Source: an uncultured Microbacteriaceae bacterium (GTDB lineage Bacteria; Actinomycetota; Actinomycetes; Actinomycetales; Microbacteriaceae). Taken from it: a stretch of DNA of 7,230 bases. The stretch is taken from the NCBI GenBank assembly GCA_903882245.1, contig CAIRWJ010000137.1, positions 1 to 7,230 of the forward strand. The letters are read 5' to 3'. Under the pieces are notes generated by a model. The model saw nothing but the letters and a program-made list of their open reading frames with translations, had not been told where the DNA came from and ran no database searches. This document shows, piece by piece, positions 1-4,955 of this stretch (positions are counted from its first letter, which is position 1; each line of letters starts with the position of its first letter). Position numbers and translations under genes: made by a program.

Positions 1-91
1 GAATCGACGCCAGCAAATTGCGGATGGCGTCGCTTGATCGGAATGACACTGTCACAATTCCAATTCTCGTCGCGGGGTTGAGGCTACTCAC
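1..91 (-). CDS. Family 2 glycosyltransferase, N-terminal fragment (runs off left edge)
   Basis: Only the first ~30 codons lie in the window. Reading leftwards from GTG at 91-89, the product begins MSSLNPATRIGIVTVSF and continues RSSDAIRNLLAS. This is the typical first beta-strand of a GT-A fold family 2 glycosyltransferase (hydrophobic IVTVSF strand, then a helix), as in rhamnosyl- and other sugar transferases of surface-polysaccharide loci. An in-frame ATG at 100-98 is an alternative start, but neither start has a clear Shine-Dalgarno. A TAGCAT hexamer ends 7 bases before the GTG, which suits a leaderless message and is why I prefer the GTG. The gene diverges from the LGFP-repeat gene across 111 bp. 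The sugar and acceptor cannot be told from this fragment. The family call rests on the N-terminal pattern only, because the DxD motif and catalytic residues are outside the window. Confidence 0.6.
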   Translation of the reverse strand, partial: MSSLNPATRIGIVTVSFRSSDAIRNLLASI

Positions 92-98
92 GCACCCC

Positions 99-104
99 AT
101 GCTA
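99..104 (-). promoter_or_regulatory. Possible -10 box (TAGCAT) for the leftward glycosyltransferase
   Basis: TAGCAT, read on the minus strand, fits the TANNNT -10 pattern. It ends 7 bases before the GTG at 91, so transcription would begin at or next to the start codon, giving a leaderless transcript of a kind common in actinobacteria. No convincing -35 hexamer is visible at the usual spacing. The arrangement resembles that of the O-antigen ligase-like gene, where TAGGCT is followed by 8 bases and then GTG. If translation starts at the ATG at 100-98, this box would overlap the start codon and the call would fail. Confidence 0.3.
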
Positions 105-175
105 GCCAACCCGCTCGGTGCGACGTCGCCTCTATTGCTTCCACTGTTTTCACAATTGCGTCACATACACTCGAA

Positions 176-189
176 TTACACCTGTGTAA
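176..189. promoter_or_regulatory. Palindrome TTACAC-CT-GTGTAA, putative operator
   Basis: Two perfect 6-bp arms are separated by 2 bp, inside the divergent gap and directly beside the AAAGGGG ribosome-binding site of the LGFP gene. The 2-base centre is too short for an RNA hairpin loop with all pairs formed, so a protein-binding DNA site is the more natural reading. The pattern TNAC-N6-GTNA resembles the BldD box of streptomycetes but has one extra central base, so I do not call it BldD. The left half belongs to the word AATTACACC (174-182), which recurs inverted in the whiB promoter. A TACACT (166-171) just upstream could be the LGFP gene's -10 box, but no good -35 accompanies it. Confidence 0.4.
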
Positions 190-202
190 AGGGGTTTGAG
201 TC

Positions 203-2131
203 GTGTCCAATTTCTGGAAGCGAGTATTCGCCGCCCTAGCGACGACGGTCACCGTCGCCGCGGGGTTGTTGATGCCCACTTCGGTGAATGCGTTGACGCT
301 ATCAGGAGACGACTTCATGGCGGGAGAAATCATCTCGGATCCCCAATTCTTTGATCAGAACGCCATGACGGCGCAAGAGATACAAACGTTCTTGTCGAAG
401 AAGGTACGACAATGCGGTTCGCTCAACCTCTGCCTGTCGGTCTACACCCAAGACACGTTCACGCGGGAGGCGACGTCGGTTCAGGGCGACGGTGCTGACC
501 CTCTCTGCGCGAAATATGACGGCGCGAAGAATGAAACAGCAGCCCAGATCATATTCAAAGTTCAACGCGCTTGTAACATCAGTGCGAAGGTGATTCTCGT
601 CCTGTTGCAAAAGGAACAAGGGCTGATTACCAATTTCAATCCAACTGCCGACAAACTCAAGATTGCAACCGGGTATGCGTGCCCCGATACCGCTCCGTGT
701 GATGCAAAGTATTTTGGTTTCTACAACCAGGTTTATTCCGCGGCCTCTCAGTTGAAGCGCTACACAGAGCCCGCCAGTTCCTTCTACAACTCCAAGCCGG
801 TTGGAGTCAGATCGCCGATACTCTTCCATCCCAATGCACGTTGTGGCACAAAGCCTGTGAAAATCAAGAACTTCGCGACACACGCCCTGTACATTTACAC
901 GCCGTACACCCCGAACGACGCGGCGCTCGCCAACCTCACGGGGATTGGCGACAGCTGTTCCAGTTATGGCAATAGCAACTTCTGGGAGTACTACTCCTAC
1001 TGGTTTGACGCGCACGCCAACCTTTCCTCAGAGATCGTCGACCAGGGCAACGCCATCACGAGCGACTGGGGGACGTTGATTGATGATTCGTCATGCACCG
1101 AAACGGCAAACACCTGTTCTGCCGATTATGACAACGCAGTTGCAACGTGGAACATCACCGCGGGACTCAAGTACGTGACAGGTCCCATCGCAACCAAATA
1201 TAAGTCGGTAGGTGGAGTAAGTGGTCAGCTGGGGACGATTTCCAGACCGACGGAATCAATCAATGGCGGTCCCAACGGAGACGGCTCTCGCCAGAAGTTC
1301 CTCAATGGATTTATTTACCGTGACCCGACAGACGCAACGTTCATCGTCCTCAATGACGTCTTTCTCTATTACAGCGAGACGGGTGGGCCGAGCGGATCCC
1401 TCGGGTGGCCGACGAGTGATGCGTCGTGCACAGACGGCAATTGTGGGCAAAATTTTGCCGGGGGATACGTCGTGTCAAGCCCGAACAACTCGTTCCTGGT
1501 TCTCGATGGCGCCATCGGAGAATATTTGCAGGCAAACGGAGGCATAAACAGTCCGTGGGGGCTCCCGCTCAGCGCTGCAGAGACCCGCACTTTCGGGTCG
1601 TTCGGAACCGGCCGAATCCAGCAGTTTGAAAACGGAACCGTTTACGAGAAGGACGACACGGCCTATCTCGTCGCCGATTCACTCGCCGCCGCTCTCGCTG
1701 ATGTCGGTGGAGTCGAAGTGGTTGGTTGGCCGCTCGCCGAGCCCGTCCGGACGGACGGCACACTGTCGCAACTGTATTCGGCAGGTCGTGTTGTTAAGGT
1801 CGGATCCGCACAGGGCGTTCTCATTCCCACGGACTCACTGAAGGCGCTTCGGCTCGCGGGGGGAATCGCGGGATATTTAGGCGTCCCAACGAACAATGCG
1901 ATGGAATACAAGGGCAAAGACGGTTATCTCGGTTCTAAACAAGCATTCGAGGGCGGCACGATCGTCCGTGGAGCGGCCGGTGCTTTCGCAATGCCTGGCG
2001 TTCTGTGGGACGCATATCTCTCGAAAAATGGAGCCAAGAGTAAATACGGCTGGCCCGATGGCTACGCAAAATCTAGCTCGAAGTTCTGGACGCAATCGTT
2101 CCAACGCGGAAGTATTAGAGTTTCTCGATAG
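203..2131 (+). CDS. Secreted LGFP-repeat protein with an N-terminal lytic-transglycosylase-like domain
   Basis: The start is GTG, with AAAGGGG at 188-194 ending 8 bases upstream. Residues 1-30 are a Sec-type signal peptide: basic WKR at 5-7, a hydrophobic core, and likely cleavage after SVNA (residue 30). Residues ~36-270 form a cysteine-rich domain with eight Cys (71, 77, 102, 124, 160, 166, 214, 252), probably disulfide-bonded outside the cell. Within it, AQIIFKVQRACNISAKV (114-130), then LVLLQKEQGL with Glu138, and GFYNQVYSAASQLKRY (172-187) resemble the helix-Glu arrangement of GH23 lytic transglycosylases. That resemblance is inference. From ~330 to 642 there are about six LGFP-type repeats of ~50 residues, with cores such as LGWPTSD, WGLPLSA, VGWPLAE, LGVPTNN and YGWPDGY. 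LGFP repeats occur in actinobacterial envelope proteins and are thought to bind the wall. The product is probably a wall-anchored or wall-remodelling protein. The final codons overlap the tail of the opposing gene. Confidence 0.85.
   Translation: MSNFWKRVFAALATTVTVAAGLLMPTSVNALTLSGDDFMAGEIISDPQFFDQNAMTAQEIQTFLSKKVRQCGSLNLCLSVYTQDTFTREATSVQGDGADPLCAKYDGAKNETAAQIIFKVQRACNISAKVILVLLQKEQGLITNFNPTADKLKIATGYACPDTAPCDAKYFGFYNQVYSAASQLKRYTEPASSFYNSKPVGVRSPILFHPNARCGTKPVKIKNFATHALYIYTPYTPNDAALANLTGIGDSCSSYGNSNFWEYYSYWFDAHANLSSEIVDQGNAITSDWGTLIDDSSCTETANTCSADYDNAVATWNITAGLKYVTGPIATKYKSVGGVSGQLGTISRPTESINGGPNGDGSRQKFLNGFIYRDPTDATFIVLNDVFLYYSETGGPSGSLGWPTSDASCTDGNCGQNFAGGYVVSSPNNSFLVLDGAIGEYLQANGGINSPWGLPLSAAETRTFGSFGTGRIQQFENGTVYEKDDTAYLVADSLAAALADVGGVEVVGWPLAEPVRTDGTLSQLYSAGRVVKVGSAQGVLIPTDSLKALRLAGGIAGYLGVPTNNAMEYKGKDGYLGSKQAFEGGTIVRGAAGAFAMPGVLWDAYLSKNGAKSKYGWPDGYAKSSSKFWTQSFQRGSIRVSR
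2115..2131. other. 17-bp tail-to-tail overlap of convergent genes
   Basis: The minus-strand stop (TAA, read from 2117 to 2115) lies inside the last codons of the plus-strand LGFP gene, whose TAG stop is at 2129-2131. Both reading frames are intact through the overlap. No hairpin followed by a T-run is visible here, so each transcript must extend into antisense of its neighbour before it stops. Confidence 0.85.
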
Positions 2132-3362
2132 TTCCAACTCGAATGCGTTCCGAGATGATTGCGCAAATGATGAAGCTGACGAAACCCCACTCATGGAGAA
2201 GACGGCTCTCAGTCAGCGACTGAACCGTGAGGGCGCACAGAATGAGAAATGGTACGGACGCCACCGACATGGGTGAGTGAGCGAATGTTCGCCACAAGGT
2301 CCACAGGATGACGATGAGCGCGACGGCGAAGAGAATAGCCCCCACAAACCCAGTTTGCATTGTGATGTCGAGCCACACGTTGTGCGCCTGGGACATAGGC
2401 AAGCCCTCCACCGAATGAATCGCAAACCACGGATCCCAACTCGGCCACCATCCAACGAAACCAGACCCCAGAATCGGTGTCTCGGCGATGCGGTCAACGA
2501 CCGCTGCCCAGATATCAAAACGGTGGGTGAGATCGGGTGATTTTCCCAACAGACCGACGAATGTCGACCATTGTGTTACCGCAGTAACCACAGCGCCGCC
2601 AATGACGGCCACGGCACTTCCCAAGCCGATCCGCCACCACAGGCCATTTCGTCGCGCAAGTGCGGCGAGTCCGATGATGACCGCTAGCGCTCCAAGTGTG
2701 ATCGTGACGGTTGCCGACATAGTCCGGGCAATAATAATGACCGCGAGCGCCACATCGAGAACCGACACCATGTTCCATTGTCGTGACGCGTAAATGCGCC
2801 AAAGCCCGATGATGAGCAGCACCAGTCCGAGCATTCCGAGCACGTTCGCATTGCCCACGAGACCTTGGATTCGCCCGGCCGAGAATAAGAGTCCACGGCT
2901 CCACGCCATTTCAATGGGGGTCGCGGACGTCTCAGAGAAACCGACCGGGTACACCGGGCGCCCGATGAGTGCCACGGTCACTTCAAACAGGATGGAACCA
3001 GCAAGAATCAGGCGCAAACTCAACGCCGACCGGCGAACCAATTCGTCGAGGGGAACTGCGCTGGCGATTGCGAGTCCGAAGAGGACACCCACCAGGGCAG
3101 TGATTAACATGACGACAGATGTCGCTGGATACGGAGACCAGGCGGGGCTGACCGCCCACCACGCGAGAAGCGCCAGTAGAGGTATCGGCAGTGCTCGCCA
3201 CGAAACCCTGTTCATGATGATGACGACGAGCGACCAGACCGACGCGACCATGACGAGAGCCGCCCACATCGGGACAGTGAGTGCGTTGCGAAAGAAATCG
3301 CCGGCGAAAAGAAGCACAAGGATTGCCACCATCACGGGTTTCTTCGCAATAAATTGAGTCAC
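2115..3362 (-). CDS. O-antigen ligase/polymerase family membrane protein (WaaL/Wzy_C-like)
   Basis: The 415-residue product is strongly hydrophobic, with about 12 membrane segments (roughly 11-29, 32-50, 57-75, 82-102, 113-133, 171-190, 200-236 in two, 244-264, 338-357, 367-383, 392-405). It carries the marks of the Wzy_C ligase/polymerase family: GRIQGLVGNANVLG at 163-176, a large extracytoplasmic loop at ~265-335 with THRFDIW (279-285) and ETPILGSGFVGWW (294-306), and SQAHNVWLDITMQTGFVG at 324-341. Such proteins join lipid-linked glycan units to an acceptor or polymerise them outside the membrane. Ligase and polymerase cannot be separated from sequence, so no gene symbol is given. The start is GTG at 3362-3360 without a Shine-Dalgarno; TAGGCT ends 8 bases upstream, which suggests a leaderless transcript. 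A later ATG at residue 11 would remove only the short cytoplasmic tip. The gene diverges from manA and converges on the LGFP gene. Confidence 0.85.
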   Translation of the reverse strand: MTQFIAKKPVMVAILVLLFAGDFFRNALTVPMWAALVMVASVWSLVVIIMNRVSWRALPIPLLALLAWWAVSPAWSPYPATSVVMLITALVGVLFGLAIASAVPLDELVRRSALSLRLILAGSILFEVTVALIGRPVYPVGFSETSATPIEMAWSRGLLFSAGRIQGLVGNANVLGMLGLVLLIIGLWRIYASRQWNMVSVLDVALAVIIIARTMSATVTITLGALAVIIGLAALARRNGLWWRIGLGSAVAVIGGAVVTAVTQWSTFVGLLGKSPDLTHRFDIWAAVVDRIAETPILGSGFVGWWPSWDPWFAIHSVEGLPMSQAHNVWLDITMQTGFVGAILFAVALIVILWTLWRTFAHSPMSVASVPFLILCALTVQSLTESRLLHEWGFVSFIICAIISERIRVGTIEKL

Positions 3363-3366
3363 GGGA

Positions 3367-3379
3367 CACTAGCCTAGTG
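3367..3379. promoter_or_regulatory. Symmetric palindrome CACTAG-C-CTAGTG, likely divergent -10 elements
   Basis: This perfect 13-bp palindrome lies in the 37-bp gap between two divergent start codons. Rightwards it contains TAGCCT (3370-3375), which would start manA transcription near 3382, just ahead of its ribosome-binding site. Leftwards it contains TAGGCT (3376-3371), which places the start within a base or two of the GTG at 3362, giving a leaderless mRNA. Both hexamers fit TANNNT. No good -35 box is seen in either direction: TTGAGT at 3354-3359 is too close to TAGCCT. A repressor operator is the alternative reading. Confidence 0.5.
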
Positions 3380-3399
3380 AGCGACGTGGAGGTGTTGCT

Positions 3400-4557
3400 G
3401 TGTTCGAGATTGTCAATACTCCGCGTGACTATGCGTGGGGCTCAAGGACTGCGATTGCGGGCTTGCTCGGGACGGTTCCATCGGGGTCGCCTGAAGCAGA
3501 GCTCTGGCTCGGTGATCACCCTGCGTGCCCCGCTCGAGTGAAGTCGACGGGACAGTCGCTCATCGAATGGGGGGCGTTGAACCCTGAGCGCTTCGGAACC
3601 GGACCGTTACCTTTCCTTCTAAAGGTTTTGGCGGCGGAATCGCCGCTGTCCATCCAGGCACATCCGACTCGAGTTCAAGCAGAGAGAGGGTTCGCCACGG
3701 AGAACGCCGCGGGGCTCGATCCTGATTCTCCGACGCGAAACTATCGAGATGCCAATCACAAACCCGAAGTGATTGTTGCTCTCTCGGATTTTTCTGCACT
3801 GTGTGGGTTTCGACCGAGTTCAGAGCAAGCCGTGATTATTGCCGAACTCCTCCACCAAGGCATTCCCGGCTCATCAGAATTGGCGAGTGCGGTTGCCAGG
3901 GGACTCGACACTGCGGTCGGGTGGATTCTGACTCGAGGAGATGGCGTGGACCCCCTCGTCGAAGCGCTGTCGGCGGGAATCCGAGCGCCATCCGATGCCG
4001 TTGTCGATGACGCCCTCGAGACTGCGCGGATGTTGGCCGGTCATTTTCCCGGCGATCCAGGTGTTGCGGTCTCGATACTTCTCAACCACGTGATGCTTCG
4101 TCCCGGTGAGGCCTTGTTCCTTCCGGCGGGCAACATTCACGCCTACCTGCATGGGCTTGGAATCGAAGTGATGGCCGCGAGCGACAACGTTCTTCGGGGA
4201 GGGCTCACGTCGAAACATGTCGACGTCCCTGAACTTCTCAGCGTTCTCGACTTTCACGAACTGCACGAGCCACGGCTCGAAGCGACAGAGTCGAACGGCA
4301 TGCGCACGTTCGATTCCGGACTCGGCGATTTCATCCTGACCGAGATCGAGGCACATCACGAAGTTCATGTCGCAATTTCGGGGCCGGCCATCGCCATAGC
4401 GATTGCGGGAGAGGTGATGCTCCATTCGGACGGTGAATGTCGCCTTGCTCGTGGCAGCTCGGTCTTCATCGAAGCGGGAGAGTCTCTTCACCGGGTCACC
4501 GGGAACGGGAGAATTTTTGTGGCACATTCGCCTACACGAAATATTCCGAAAACATAA
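3400..4557 (+). CDS. manA: Mannose-6-phosphate isomerase, class I (type I PMI)
   Basis: The 385-residue cytoplasmic zinc enzyme interconverts fructose-6-phosphate and mannose-6-phosphate, the entry step to GDP-mannose and mannose-containing glycans. The type I family signatures are visible. QAHP gives zinc ligands Gln86 and His88, YRDANHKPE (115-123) gives Glu123, and GNIHAYLHG gives His247. SDNVLRGGLT (261-270) supplies the catalytic Arg266. The N-terminus (NTPRDYAWGS) is also typical. In the second signature the usual Thr-Pro-Lys reads Thr-Ser-Lys (270-272), a minor change. Length is normal for actinobacterial homologues. The start is GTG, with GGAGG at 3388-3392 ending 7 bases upstream. 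Nearby surface-glycan genes suggest the product feeds polysaccharide synthesis, though a role in mannose catabolism is also possible. The adjacency of manA to a WhiB2-type gene recalls the manA-whiB2 neighbourhood of mycobacteria (established knowledge). Confidence 0.95.
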   Translation: MFEIVNTPRDYAWGSRTAIAGLLGTVPSGSPEAELWLGDHPACPARVKSTGQSLIEWGALNPERFGTGPLPFLLKVLAAESPLSIQAHPTRVQAERGFATENAAGLDPDSPTRNYRDANHKPEVIVALSDFSALCGFRPSSEQAVIIAELLHQGIPGSSELASAVARGLDTAVGWILTRGDGVDPLVEALSAGIRAPSDAVVDDALETARMLAGHFPGDPGVAVSILLNHVMLRPGEALFLPAGNIHAYLHGLGIEVMAASDNVLRGGLTSKHVDVPELLSVLDFHELHEPRLEATESNGMRTFDSGLGDFILTEIEAHHEVHVAISGPAIAIAIAGEVMLHSDGECRLARGSSVFIEAGESLHRVTGNGRIFVAHSPTRNIPKT

Positions 4558-4558
4558 C

Positions 4559-4587
4559 TTGACTATTGGGAATAACAACGGTGTAAT
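4559..4587 (+). promoter_or_regulatory. Sigma-70-type promoter of the whiB transcription unit
   Basis: TTGACT (4559-4564) and TGTAAT (4582-4587) are separated by exactly 17 bases, which makes this the best housekeeping-type promoter in the window. It begins one base after the manA stop codon, and transcription would start near 4594, leaving a leader of ~30 bases with a strong ribosome-binding site. GGTGT occurs twice, 10 bp apart (4580-4584 and 4590-4594), one helical turn. The second copy sits in GTGTC (4591-4595), the complement of GACAC, the core word bound by WhiA in streptomycetes. The -10 region also contains the complement of AATTACACC, found upstream of the LGFP gene. Confidence 0.65.
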
Positions 4588-4610
4588 TAGGTGTCTCGCT
4601 CACCCAATAG
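4563..4610 (+). repeat. 8-bp inverted repeat CTATTGGG / CCCAATAG framing the whiB promoter
   Basis: The left arm is 4563-4570 and the right arm 4603-4610, a perfect match with 32 bases between. The left arm begins in the -35 hexamer and the right arm ends on the first two bases of AGGAGG. A transcript starting at the local promoter would lack the left arm. A read-through transcript from manA would carry both arms and could partly cover the ribosome-binding site. Function is inferred; the pairing itself is seen directly. Confidence 0.45.
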
Positions 4611-4614
4611 GAGG
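4609..4614 (+). promoter_or_regulatory. Strong ribosome-binding site AGGAGG for whiB
   Basis: AGGAGG lies 10 bases before the ATG at 4625. It settles the start: the same frame is open back to an ATG at 4433, but that stretch lies inside manA and has no family resemblance. The WhiB product begins at 4625. Confidence 0.8.
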
Positions 4615-4624
4615 AAAACTCGTC

Positions 4625-4936
4625 ATGACTGAATATCGCAATGACGTCCCCGGGAACTGGGCTATCGATCCACTTCGTTTGGGCGTCATTGGAACCGGCA
4701 ATGCCGTCGGTGATGACAACCCACTCGCTTGGCAAGCCGATGCCTTATGCACCCAGACCGACCCCGAAGCCTTTTTTCCCGAGAAGGGTGGTTCCACCCG
4801 CGACGCAAAGCGGATTTGTGCGGAATGCACCGTGAAAACCGAATGTCTCGAATACGCTCTCGCCAACGACGAACGGTTTGGTATCTGGGGTGGCCTGTCA
4901 GAGCGTGAGCGCCGTAAATACCGTCGCCGCGCATAG
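4625..4936 (+). CDS. whiB: WhiB-family iron-sulfur transcriptional regulator, WhiB2/WhmD type
   Basis: The 103-residue product has the four WhiB cysteines that hold a [4Fe-4S] cluster, at 42, 65, 68 and 74 (C-X22-C-X2-C-X5-C). The GIWGG turn follows at 86-90, then a basic tail, SERERRKYRRR (92-102), for DNA contact. The stretches DPEAFFPEKGGSTRDAKRIC (46-65) and CLEYALANDERFGIWGGLSE (74-93) closely match the WhiB2/WhmD/streptomycete WhiB branch. That branch works with WhiA and the primary sigma factor to control septation and cell division. WhiB1/WblE and WhiB3 differ in these positions, so I judge this branch most likely. The gene has its own promoter directly after manA and a strong ribosome-binding site. 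A large membrane glycosyltransferase starts 19 bases downstream, implying cotranscription. In a non-sporulating host, a division or wall-growth role is the natural inference. Confidence 0.93.
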   Translation: MTEYRNDVPGNWAIDPLRLGVIGTGNAVGDDNPLAWQADALCTQTDPEAFFPEKGGSTRDAKRICAECTVKTECLEYALANDERFGIWGGLSERERRKYRRRA

Positions 4937-4955
4937 GGACTGAGGAGTCGGTTCG

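Noticed and set aside
44..54. Palindrome TGACA-C-TGTCA, containing GACAC
   Set aside because: It lies within the glycosyltransferase coding sequence, where it encodes the conserved beta-strand (Val-Thr-Val-Ser), so codon constraint explains it.
18..239. Small plus-strand reading frame (73 codons) at the left edge
   Set aside because: It overlaps both the GT2-like minus-strand start and the LGFP start, has no ribosome-binding site, and its sequence resembles nothing known to me.
302..1015. Long minus-strand reading frame (237 codons) opposite the LGFP gene
   Set aside because: It lies wholly antisense to a gene with signal peptide and domain signatures, and its product is rich in Arg and Val without recognisable motifs.
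1582..1599. GACCCG/CGGGTC hairpin with 6-base loop in the LGFP gene
   Set aside because: It is a 6-bp stem inside a coding region with no T-run or overlap with any gene boundary, and is common by chance.
2794..3357. Plus-strand reading frame (187 codons) opposite the ligase-like gene
   Set aside because: The product is low-complexity, rich in Ala, Thr, Arg and Met, with no motifs. The opposite strand encodes a clear Wzy_C-type membrane protein.
4433..4624. 64-codon N-terminal extension of WhiB back to an upstream ATG
   Set aside because: This stretch is manA coding sequence in another frame, and the AGGAGG before 4625 plus normal family length support the shorter protein.
4558..4624. Riboswitch or structured leader before whiB
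   Set aside because: The predicted leader from the local promoter is only about 30 bases, too short for a known riboswitch, and I recognise no conserved RNA motif.
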